From BJGV01 sp964194745 (GTDB lineage: Bacteria > Pseudomonadota > Gammaproteobacteria > Burkholderiales > Nitrosomonadaceae): DNA of 64,000 nt. Where the stretch lies: contig OZ252054.1 of assembly GCA_965248035.1 (NCBI GenBank), forward strand, positions 2,108,001-2,172,000, given 5' to 3'. Below are positions 27,224 through 34,651 of the stretch, piece after piece; within the stretch, counting starts at the first letter, position 1; each line of letters begins with the position of its first letter. Below the pieces are notes generated by a model. That model saw only the letters and a list, made by a program, of their open reading frames with translations, had not been told where the DNA came from and did not search any database. A program made the translations under genes and the position numbers.

Positions 27224-27653
27224 TTATTTTGCAATAGGCGTTCTCTCCAGCCCCGTGATTTGTTGCCCTGTTTTAATTTTTCTTACCTTGAACCAACCGA
27301 GATTCATTTCAAGTGCATACTTTGCTGCACTAGCTGCACTATGTTTTGTTTTGGTACGAGGTGACATCAACTATGTTGAGTATTGTGCCACTTTCATCAA
27401 GAAAGGCAATACTCAGCGGAATATTGGTGTTAATCATCCACATGCTATGACGACCAGTTTCAGGAAACACGAACAGCATACCGCTATTTTTATCCATTGA
27501 TTTTCGATACATTAGTCCTTGAGTGCGATGCTTCTGAGTGTAAGCAACTTCAGCAGAAAGAGTATGACCGGAAATCTTGAGGTGGACTGTTGGCATTTCT
27601 GCTTTGACTGATGCCGACAGAAGAAAAAGCAGAATAACCGGAAGAAAGCGCAT
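27224..27653 (-). pseudogene. Broken DUF192 family exported protein gene
   Basis: The first 104 codons encode a signal peptide (MRFLPVILLFLLSASVKA) and most of a DUF192 domain, reading to ILNIVD before an early stop at 27339. The missing end is present in another frame just downstream: SPRTKTKHSAASAAKYALEM then NLGWFKVRKIKTGQQI, ending at TAA 27224-27226. Restoring two bases at about 27365 (GATG to GATATG) gives the family sequence D-M-x-P with exact spacing to YALEM. So the gene carries a 2-nt deletion. The family is of unknown function; these are small secreted or periplasmic proteins. Confidence 0.88.
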
Positions 27654-27659
27654 GGTACG

Positions 27660-28109
27660 TTAGTGCTTGCCGGTACTACCAAATCCTTTGTCACCCCGGG
27701 TACTTTTCTCGAAATCGTCCACTATGCTGAAATTCACCCGCACAACTGGTACTACTACAAGTTGTGCAATGCGTTCTAGAGGATTTAGTAGGAAAGGGAT
27801 TTGGCCACGGTTCCAGCAGGAGACGAGTATTTGTCCCTGATAATCTGAATCGATCAGTCCTACCAGGTTGCCCAGCACAATTCCATGTTTGTGACCTAGT
27901 CCGGAACGCGGCAGAACCATCGCTGCGAGGCCTGGGTCAGCGAGGTGGATAGCGACCCCAGTCGGGACAAGGTTGACCTCTCCTGGTTGTATAGTTATTG
28001 GATTTTCAGTGCAAGCACGTAGGTCTAGTCCAGCTGAGCCAGAAGTGGCATAGGCCGGGTGCTGATCTTGCAAGCGCGAATCAAGAATTTTTATATCAAT
28101 TCTTACCAT
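27660..28109 (-). CDS. dut: Deoxyuridine 5'-triphosphate nucleotidohydrolase
   Basis: This 149-residue trimeric enzyme converts dUTP to dUMP, preventing uracil incorporation. All five dUTPase motifs are seen, including GSAGLDLRAC, PRSGLGHKHGIVLGNLVGLI, DSDYQG, RIAQLVVVPV and the C-terminal RGDKGFGSTG. It starts 13 bases downstream of the coaBC stop on the same strand. The coaBC-dut pair is conserved in proteobacteria. Confidence 0.97.
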   Translation of the reverse strand: MVRIDIKILDSRLQDQHPAYATSGSAGLDLRACTENPITIQPGEVNLVPTGVAIHLADPGLAAMVLPRSGLGHKHGIVLGNLVGLIDSDYQGQILVSCWNRGQIPFLLNPLERIAQLVVVPVVRVNFSIVDDFEKSTRGDKGFGSTGKH

Positions 28110-28122
28110 AATATTAGTATGT

Positions 28123-29319
28123 TCATTTTTTATATAGTAGTGAAATATGCTTAATTAAACGTCGCGCCTGCACTATTTTTGGTGCCTTAGGTAGGGGGTG
28201 TTTACCCTTGTCATCAAACAGGATCAGTGCGCTTTCGTCAGAACCGATAGCATCCTGTGCCATATTAGCAGCAAGTAGCGGTATTTTTTTCTTACGCCGC
28301 TTAGCCTCAGCGTTTTTTTCTAGATTTTCTGTTTCTGCTGCAAAACCTACGCAGAAAGGAGATTTAGGTAGCCCTGCTGCATACTCAAGAATATCAGGAT
28401 TAGGAGCGAGTGTTAGTGATATGCTCCCGCCAACTTTCTTAATTTTCTGTTTATTAATTTTGATAGGAAGAAAGTCTGCCACCGCTGCAACGCTTATAAA
28501 AATATCAGTATTGGAGATCTCTTTTTTCACAGCTACCAACATATCCTGAGCACTTATTATGTTGACCAGAGTGACCCCAAAAGGGGCTTCCAGACATACT
28601 GGACCAGAGATGAGAGTAACTTTTGCACCTGCTTCCAGTGCGGCGCGGGCCACTGTATAACCCATTTTACCGGAACTTAAATTGGTGATGCCGCGAACTG
28701 CGTCGATGGCCTCGTAGGTTGGTCCAGCAGTGATGAGAACACGCTTATCTTGCAGTTGCTTTGGCTGGAAAAAAGTTAGCATTGCTTTCACCAGTTCCTG
28801 AGCTTCCAACATGCGCCCCATACCAGTTTCTCCGCATGCCTGAGTGCCATAGACGGGGCCAAATATTGTCACACCATCACGTTGCAGGGTGGCCAAATTA
28901 CGTTGAGTGGCAGAGTTTTCCCACATTTGCCGGTTCATGGCAGGGGCAATAAATAAAGGGCAATCGCGTGCGAGACATAGTGTCGAGAGGAGGTCATTTG
29001 CAAATCCATTAGCAAGTTTAGCTATAAAATCTGCGCTGGCAGGAGCAATCAGGATAGCATCTACATCACGTGAGATATTTATATGCGCCATATTATTGGC
29101 AATGCGGTTGTCCCATAGATCGGTGAAGACCGTTTTGCCGGTCAATGCTTGCAATGTGGCTGGACCAACAAAACGGCAAGCCGATTCGGTCATTACCGGT
29201 TGTATATCCACATTTTCCTGCATCAACAGGCGTGCAATCTCTGCCGCTTTGTACGCTGCCACTCCGCCAGTCAGCCCTAAAAGAAGACGCCTAGTGTGTA
29301 GTAAGGAGATTTTAGCCAT
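28123..29319 (-). CDS. coaBC: Bifunctional phosphopantothenoylcysteine decarboxylase/phosphopantothenate-cysteine ligase
   Basis: This 398-residue flavoprotein performs two central steps of CoA synthesis. The N-terminal CoaC domain has GLTGGVAAYKAAEIARLLM, the active-site APAMNRQMWENSATQRN and the CGETGMGRM flap. The CoaB domain starts near residue 190 with VLITAGPTYEAIDAVRGITN, followed by KMGYTVARAA and the VAAVADF loop. Both halves look complete. It is transcribed away from rpmB across about 260 bases. Confidence 0.96.
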   Translation of the reverse strand: MAKISLLHTRRLLLGLTGGVAAYKAAEIARLLMQENVDIQPVMTESACRFVGPATLQALTGKTVFTDLWDNRIANNMAHINISRDVDAILIAPASADFIAKLANGFANDLLSTLCLARDCPLFIAPAMNRQMWENSATQRNLATLQRDGVTIFGPVYGTQACGETGMGRMLEAQELVKAMLTFFQPKQLQDKRVLITAGPTYEAIDAVRGITNLSSGKMGYTVARAALEAGAKVTLISGPVCLEAPFGVTLVNIISAQDMLVAVKKEISNTDIFISVAAVADFLPIKINKQKIKKVGGSISLTLAPNPDILEYAAGLPKSPFCVGFAAETENLEKNAEAKRRKKKIPLLAANMAQDAIGSDESALILFDDKGKHPLPKAPKIVQARRLIKHISLLYKK

Positions 29320-29543
29320 AGATACTTTATTTGATTCATTTGGCGCGGGAACAGAAGTTTATCCTAAAAACGGCCTTATGTTACAGAAAGAAATCAGCCC
29401 CTTTGGTTCAATCCTGTTTTCAGAATTACGATTTAAGTTTTATTATTTACTGTTCATGGTACAAATTAAATCGTAGGTATGTGTCCCTTTGCGACAAGTG
29501 ATGACTCATGGATAATAATACCAACTTTGGCAAAGAATCAGTA

Positions 29544-29549
29544 TATAAT
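29544..29549 (+). promoter_or_regulatory. Probable -10 box of the rpmB-rpmG promoter
   Basis: TATAAT lies 32 bases before the rpmB ATG. No good -35 hexamer sits at 16-18 bases; TTGGCA at 29527-29532 is too close (11-base spacer). The assignment rests on the -10 match and position alone. Confidence 0.4.
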
Positions 29550-29581
29550 GCGCCTTTTTAAGAATTCTGGAGTACATTGTC

Positions 29582-29845
29582 ATGTCGCGAGTATGTGAAG
29601 TTACTGGCAAGAAACCCATGTCTGGCCACCATGTTTCCCATGCCAACAACAAAACCAAGCGGCGCTTTCTTCCCAATTTACAACATCGTAAATTCTGGGT
29701 TGAGAGTGAGAAACGTTGGGTTACCTTGCGCTTATCCAACGCGGGGCTACGAACCATAGACAAGAATGGTATTGACGCAGTTCTAGCAAGAATGCGTGCC
29801 CGCGGAATAGCATCTAAGAAACCGATAAAAAACTTTAAGCCTTAA
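29582..29845 (+). CDS. rpmB: Large ribosomal subunit protein bL28
   Basis: This 87-residue ribosomal protein has the conserved core SRVCEVTGKKPMSGHHVSHA then NKTKRRFLPNLQ and RLSNAGLRTIDKNGID. Most relatives stop at about 78 residues after the R-A-R-G segment. Here a basic tail, IASKKPIKNFKP, extends the chain by about nine residues. GGAG at about ten bases upstream supports the ATG. It is followed 18 bases later by rpmG, the usual pair. Confidence 0.96.
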   Translation: MSRVCEVTGKKPMSGHHVSHANNKTKRRFLPNLQHRKFWVESEKRWVTLRLSNAGLRTIDKNGIDAVLARMRARGIASKKPIKNFKP

Positions 29846-29863
29846 AAATTTAGGGATTACATC

Positions 29864-30019
29864 ATGCGTGAGAAAATAAAACTTGAATCTTCGGCCGGAA
29901 CCGGACACTTCTATACTACTACCAAGAATAAACGAATTACTCCGGAAAAAATAGAAATTCTGAAATTCGATCCGGTAGCGCGTAAGCATGTTAAATATAA
30001 GGAAACCAAACTCAAGTAG
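29864..30019 (+). CDS. rpmG: Large ribosomal subunit protein bL33
   Basis: This 51-residue protein reads MREKIKLESSAGTGHFYTTT then KNKRITPEKIEILKFDPVAR and KHVKYKETKLK, matching bL33 of the form without a zinc-ribbon CxxC pair. The lack of zinc cysteines is common in proteobacteria. It is cotranscribed with rpmB and followed by a hairpin terminator. Confidence 0.96.
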   Translation: MREKIKLESSAGTGHFYTTTKNKRITPEKIEILKFDPVARKHVKYKETKLK

Positions 30020-30052
30020 CGCTTTTTCTGAAAAGCAAAAATTATAAAGTGC

Positions 30053-30083
30053 AAATAAAAACCCGCTTATAGCGGGTTATTTA
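30053..30083 (+). terminator. Terminator after rpmG
   Basis: AACCCGC at 30060-30066 and GCGGGTT at 30072-30078 form a perfect 7-bp stem with loop TTATA. An A-rich tract precedes it and a T-rich stretch (ATTTATAT) follows. It may also serve the converging desaturase gene, because the flanking A and T runs make it roughly symmetric. Confidence 0.75.
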
Positions 30084-30133
30084 TATCAAAATAGTATCTC
30101 TATTTATTTAACCTATCACCTATCAAGTGGTCA

Positions 30134-31324
30134 TTATGCGTAGCAGCGTAGCCTACGAGAAAAATTCTCTAGTACTTCGATACCACTCTCCTCTGCACGG
30201 TGACACCAGTCTTCCAACTGCTTGACTAGCTCATCTTTGGATGCGGTTGCGGTGGAGCGCTGCCACACCGACACGAGCTCTTCACGCATGGTATAGACCT
30301 TGTCAAGTGTTCTAGTCTTGCTCAGCACCAAGCTCAACTTGGTGCGTTCGTGTTCTTGCAATGATTTAGAGTCAGCTAGAATCCAACGTTTAAGGGTAGG
30401 GTGGTCCACGCCATAATGCGTTGCTATTTTTCTCACGTGATCCATTTCCTTGGCAAACGTGTGCTTAAGGGAATGAGCATATTTTGCTAGTACTTCGTAG
30501 CGATGAGAAATCACTGCGTGCAGCGTGTCAAGATCACACTTAGTTTTGGCCATATTAAAGCGTAATTTAGGTGCTGTTTTCCTCACTTGAGCGAGCCCCA
30601 ACGACTTCAGAATACATATGTACATCCAGCCTATGTCGAATTCATACCACTTGTTAGATAAGCGCGCAGAAGTAGCATAAGCATGATGATTGTTATGCAA
30701 TTCCTCACCACCAATAAGAATACCCCATGGGATAATGTTGCGACTCGCATCCTCAGCTTGGAAGTTGCGATACCCCCAGTAGTGACCCACACCATTAATG
30801 ATCCCAGCGGCCATGAATGGTGACCAAGCCATTTGTACTGCCCATATAGTGAGTCCAATCGGGCCGAACAGAACGAGATTAATGACCAGCATCAATGAGA
30901 CGCCCATAACGCTGTGTTTACTGTAAATTTTTCGTTCCATCCAATCGTCGGGTGTACCATGACCATATCTTTCTAGGGTTTCCAAGTTTTTAGCTTCTTG
31001 GCGGTAGAGTTCCGCGCCTTCCCGTACCACTTTTCCTATGCTAAGAATTTGGGGACTATGGGGATCGTCAGTGGTTTCGCATTTGGCATGATGCTTGCGG
31101 TGAATCGCTGTCCATTCTTTGGTGACCATACCAGTGGTAAGCCACAGCCAGAAACGAAAGAAATGACTAGGTAGCGCATGTAATTCCAGTGCCCGATGGG
31201 CCTGATGGCGATGGAGATAAATGGTGATGCTAGCAATCGTGATATGGGTGAGAACCAAGGTAGATACAACATAACCCCACCAAGGTAAATCAATAAGGCC
31301 CGATATCATATAGGTATAGTCCAT
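30134..31324 (-). CDS. Membrane fatty acid desaturase (delta-9 acyl-CoA desaturase type)
   Basis: This 396-residue integral membrane di-iron enzyme should introduce a double bond into acyl chains. The three histidine boxes are HRHQAHR (38-44), HRKHHAKC (75-82) and HNNHHAYA (near 210). Membrane helices flank them. After about residue 265 a charged helical C-terminal extension of some 130 residues follows, ending CHRAEESGIEVLENFSRRLR. This extension is typical of betaproteobacterial homologues. It is alone in its strand context, with a 590-base AT-rich region upstream that must hold its promoter. Confidence 0.9.
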   Translation of the reverse strand: MDYTYMISGLIDLPWWGYVVSTLVLTHITIASITIYLHRHQAHRALELHALPSHFFRFWLWLTTGMVTKEWTAIHRKHHAKCETTDDPHSPQILSIGKVVREGAELYRQEAKNLETLERYGHGTPDDWMERKIYSKHSVMGVSLMLVINLVLFGPIGLTIWAVQMAWSPFMAAGIINGVGHYWGYRNFQAEDASRNIIPWGILIGGEELHNNHHAYATSARLSNKWYEFDIGWMYICILKSLGLAQVRKTAPKLRFNMAKTKCDLDTLHAVISHRYEVLAKYAHSLKHTFAKEMDHVRKIATHYGVDHPTLKRWILADSKSLQEHERTKLSLVLSKTRTLDKVYTMREELVSVWQRSTATASKDELVKQLEDWCHRAEESGIEVLENFSRRLRCYA

Positions 31325-31914
31325 TAGCAGTAATAGCAGTAATTTTCAGAAAGTAGAGTGGTTGCAATCTAAAGCGAAATGGGTGTTAAGTCAAGAAATT
31401 ATACGGCATATTTGTGCTGAATATACGACATATCTGTGCTGAACTTTAGAGTAAAAGCACTGCAGGTGACGTTTTGGCTGGTAGTGTTGCCTAATTTCTA
31501 TCTTCTTATTAGGCTGTTTTCCAGTGACGTAAAGGTATCATGTTGACTACAAATCTGAAGGGAAATTCCCTGAAATGCCAGGCTTTCCAGCATTCCAGAA
31601 GCTAGGGAGAGTAGTTTTATCATTAATTATCAAGTAGTTAAAATTTATACGGCGTGATTAGCTTCTTAGGATATCTCTTTTTTATTATTAGTAATAAATG
31701 TTACATCATATCCCATCATCAGAATTCTAGATTTATTATTTAATTTTTGCTTAAAGTTGCAAGACTAATAATAGAAACTAATTAATAGAGATAAAAACTT
31801 ATGGATGAGGTGTTACAACATCATGATTTCACAATGAGAAAAAATCAGCGTATCTAAAAATTTCCATTTTATTCAGAGATCATTGCAGTGATCTGGAATT
31901 AATTCAGTATTGTT
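31325..31914. other. Gene-free AT-rich divergent spacer
   Basis: These 590 bases separate the desaturase gene (minus) from the unknown 418-residue protein gene (plus). No convincing open frame or RNA gene is seen. It contains one 22-bp tandem duplication (31400-31443) close to the desaturase start and long A/T tracts toward the plus-strand gene. Confidence 0.6.
31400..31443 (+). repeat. 22-bp imperfect tandem duplication upstream of the desaturase gene
   Basis: Two adjacent 22-base units, 31400-31421 and 31422-31443, match at 20 of 22 positions (TATACGGCATATTTGTGCTG versus TATACGACATATCTGTGCTG, both followed by AA). They lie 76-119 bases upstream of the desaturase ATG, where a transcription regulator could bind. 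The period is close to two helical turns. Confidence 0.7.
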
Positions 31915-33171
31915 ATGTATAAATTCCTCTGGTTTCTTTCAGCTTGCTTGTTTGCTTCTATCCTTATGCTGACTGCTATTTTGTTTACAGTTTTTGAAGA
32001 TAAGCCTCGCATCAACCGCCAAGTAATCCTTGTTCCCGAGCATGTAAAACGTGCGAGACAAATTATTGACATGCATCGTTACCGTGTACGCCCAGGAATG
32101 ACTGCGGTAGCTAGGGTGCAATCCGAGGGCGCTGACCTTGCCGCCAATTATCTGGTGAACCGCTTTGTGAAGGGAAGTGCGCAGGTAACCCTTGCAAACC
32201 ACAGTGCTCATGTTCTTCTGAGTATCCCTACACCAGGGAATCCGCTAGGTGGTTATCTGAATCTAGAGGCAACTCTGATCGAGACAGAGAGAATTCCTCA
32301 GCCCCGGTCTGTACATGTTGGAAAACTAGTACTACCGGATCTAATTACAGATATGTTCATGTCTCAACTCATACGCTGGTTGCGACAGAGTCCGAAGTAT
32401 CGCCTTGGCCTAGATGCACTTCAGAATATTAGAATCTCGCGAAGCGAGTTGAAAGTTGTCTATCACTGGAAGGGCGGGTTTTCTAAAGAGATGCGAGCAT
32501 CGATCGTCAGTGAACAGGAGCGCGAGCAGTTATTTTTCTATCATTCTATGCTAACCGAAAATAGTCGTCGACGCGAGGTAGCAGCAACGGTGTCACTTTC
32601 TGAAGTTTTGCCACCATTATTACGTCTTGCAGCTGAGCGTTCAGTAAAAGGTAATGCTTTAGCGGAAAACCGTGCAGCGATTTTAGTTGTAACATTTTAT
32701 ACACTAGGCAAATCTCTAAAATCGCTCACTCCAGAGGCGGCTACTTGGCCAAGCCCTGTTAGAAGGACGGTTACAGTTAGTGGTCGTGATGACTTCGCAA
32801 AGCATTTCATGGTTTCGGCCATGATCGCTGCCTATGCTGATACGGCGTTATCTGATGTGGTTGGTTTGTACAAGGAGATCGAGGATTCCCGTACAGGGAG
32901 TGGCTTCTCATTCAACGATATTGCTGCAGACCGTGCGGGCACTAGATTTGGTGAAAAAGCAGTTGCCAGTATAGATTTAGCACAACAACTTCAACAGCGT
33001 GCAGCATCCGGATTAAGAGATTCTGATTTGATGCCGTTTTGGTCAGACTTGCCGGAGTTTATGCCCGAGGTTGAGTTCAAGCGGCAGTTCGGCGGTATTG
33101 GTGCACCAGCCTACCAACAAATGATGCAGAAGATCGATCAGCGAGTTTCTATTCTGGGTGTTCTACACTGA
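31915..33171 (+). CDS. Unknown membrane-anchored protein, 418 residues
   Basis: I do not recognise a named family. An N-terminal hydrophobic helix (about residues 5-28) suggests an inner-membrane anchor with the rest periplasmic. The protein has no cysteine or histidine cluster and no nucleotide-binding motif. The middle has basic, helical stretches (YHSMLTENSRRREVAATVSL). The C-terminal third contains DVVGLYKEIEDSRTGSGFSF and a region rich in Gln and Ala. The ending, PEFMPEVEFKRQFGGIGAPAY then QQMMQKIDQRV, looks conserved in character. Codon use and open length argue for a real gene. No operon partner is evident. Confidence 0.75.
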   Translation: MYKFLWFLSACLFASILMLTAILFTVFEDKPRINRQVILVPEHVKRARQIIDMHRYRVRPGMTAVARVQSEGADLAANYLVNRFVKGSAQVTLANHSAHVLLSIPTPGNPLGGYLNLEATLIETERIPQPRSVHVGKLVLPDLITDMFMSQLIRWLRQSPKYRLGLDALQNIRISRSELKVVYHWKGGFSKEMRASIVSEQEREQLFFYHSMLTENSRRREVAATVSLSEVLPPLLRLAAERSVKGNALAENRAAILVVTFYTLGKSLKSLTPEAATWPSPVRRTVTVSGRDDFAKHFMVSAMIAAYADTALSDVVGLYKEIEDSRTGSGFSFNDIAADRAGTRFGEKAVASIDLAQQLQQRAASGLRDSDLMPFWSDLPEFMPEVEFKRQFGGIGAPAYQQMMQKIDQRVSILGVLH

Positions 33172-33276
33172 AAATTATTAGCAGATGCCTATTTTTCAGG
33201 GTGTAACACAGCATCATAATAACTGGAAACATTCATATTCGATTAATTTTCATTTGATCATAGAATTCCACGCACC

Positions 33277-33939
33277 TTAGTTAGATTTAATCATTTTATG
33301 TAAAACTTTCCAAACATTTTTTAGAATTATTTCTTGCGCACTTTCGTTCGGATGTATGCTGTCTGCCTGAAAATATTCAAGTTTATCGCCGAAACCTTCA
33401 AACAGAAATGGCACCAACTTGAGCTTGTGACGTTCCGCTATTTGCGGATAAATGTCTCGAAATTTTTGTGTGTATCCTGCCCCATAATTTAGGGGTAGGC
33501 GCATACCTACTAGTAATATAGCTGCTTTGTTCCGTTGGCAGGATTCTACAATAGCTTCAAGGTTATCTTGGATGGATTTAATAGGTAGACCACGCAACCC
33601 GTCATTGACTCCAAGTTCGACAATAACAATGTTAGGGTGGTGGGTCTTAAGTGTTTGCCCGATACGATTGCGACCACCTAGTGTTGTTTCGCCGCTGATA
33701 CTAACATTGATCACCTGGTAAACTGAAGATTGCGTTTGCAGTCTTTTTTTTAGCAGATTTGCCCATCCAGCTTTCTGTGGCAAGCCATAGCCGGCTGACA
33801 AGCTATCTCCATATATCATGACGGTGGCTAAAACCGTAGATGGAGTGTCGGCATCTATACTACTGTATGTGATACCAGAAGAAGCACTTAATAGAATACT
33901 TAGCGCAATTAGAAAGTTTTTCATGACAGATAATTTCAT
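33277..33939 (-). CDS. tesA: Multifunctional acyl-CoA thioesterase/arylesterase (GDSL family, TesA-like)
   Basis: This exported SGNH hydrolase of 220 residues has an N-terminal signal peptide. The GDSL block is MIYGDSLSAGYGL with nucleophile Ser46; Gly and Asn of blocks II and III lie in ISGETTLGG and ELGVNDGLRG. The catalytic Asp-His pair is in DSIHPNE. The ATG at 33939 has AGG about seven bases upstream; an ATG at 33924 also works. Its start overlaps the divergent ybbA start, the same tesA/ybbA-ybbP arrangement as in Escherichia coli. Confidence 0.92.
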   Translation of the reverse strand: MKLSVMKNFLIALSILLSASSGITYSSIDADTPSTVLATVMIYGDSLSAGYGLPQKAGWANLLKKRLQTQSSVYQVINVSISGETTLGGRNRIGQTLKTHHPNIVIVELGVNDGLRGLPIKSIQDNLEAIVESCQRNKAAILLVGMRLPLNYGAGYTQKFRDIYPQIAERHKLKLVPFLFEGFGDKLEYFQADSIHPNESAQEIILKNVWKVLHKMIKSN

Positions 33940-34609
33940 TATACGGCCTATTGTACAAGCAATTTCTCTGACTAAGCATGTCAGAAATAGTAATGCTCAG
34001 CTTACTATCTTGCAAGATATTAACTTGGACGTGAATGCTGGGGAGGCCATCTCCGTTGTGGGTGCCTCTGGATCAGGAAAATCCACATTACTGGGGTTAC
34101 TGGCAGGATTGGATACACCATCCAGCGGCAAGGTATATCTTAATGGTGAGGATATTTTCCTATTGGACGAAGATGAACGAGCTGCGTTACGAGGACGTAT
34201 GCTAGGTTTTGTATTCCAATCATTTCAGTTGCTTCCAGTGTTGACTGCGGTTGAGAATGTAATGCTACCGCTAGAACTCTCAGGAGCGGACAATGCGCGT
34301 ACTGTAGCACTAGAGTTACTTGGACGAGTAGGGTTGGGTGCGCGCCTTAAGCATTATCCTAAACAACTTTCTGGTGGTGAACAGCAGCGCGTTGCTATTG
34401 CACGTGCGTATGTTACGCGTCCACAACTATTGCTAGTTGACGAACCTACCGGTAATTTAGATTCGGCCACCGGTGCTCAAATTATAGACCTCATGTTTGA
34501 GCTGAATCGCGAGCAAGGTACCACGTTGATTCTGGTAACCCATGACGAGGCTATTTCCAGCCGTTGCACACGGCAGGTTCAGCTGGTTGGAGGGAAAATT
34601 GAAAGCTAA
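33923..34609 (+). CDS. ybbA: ABC transporter ATP-binding protein, YbbA/LolD type
   Basis: This 228-residue ATPase of the MacB/LolD group has Walker A VGASGSGKSTLLGLL near residues 42-56, signature LSGGEQQRVAIARAY near 148 and Walker B LLLVDEPTGNLD. The ATG at 33923 gives the normal N-terminus; upstream frame lies inside tesA on the opposite strand. It precedes the 835-residue FtsX-like permease by 42 bases. The tesA neighbourhood points to YbbA rather than LolD. The substrate of YbbA-YbbP is not established. Confidence 0.9.
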   Translation: MTDNFIIRPIVQAISLTKHVRNSNAQLTILQDINLDVNAGEAISVVGASGSGKSTLLGLLAGLDTPSSGKVYLNGEDIFLLDEDERAALRGRMLGFVFQSFQLLPVLTAVENVMLPLELSGADNARTVALELLGRVGLGARLKHYPKQLSGGEQQRVAIARAYVTRPQLLLVDEPTGNLDSATGAQIIDLMFELNREQGTTLILVTHDEAISSRCTRQVQLVGGKIES

Positions 34610-34651
34610 CTGGGTACGTCCATTAAATTCTTTATGCTGAAATAGGTTTTT

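Noticed and set aside
31325..31914. A mobile-element remnant in the long AT-rich spacer.
   Set aside because: No transposase fragments or terminal inverted repeats were seen.
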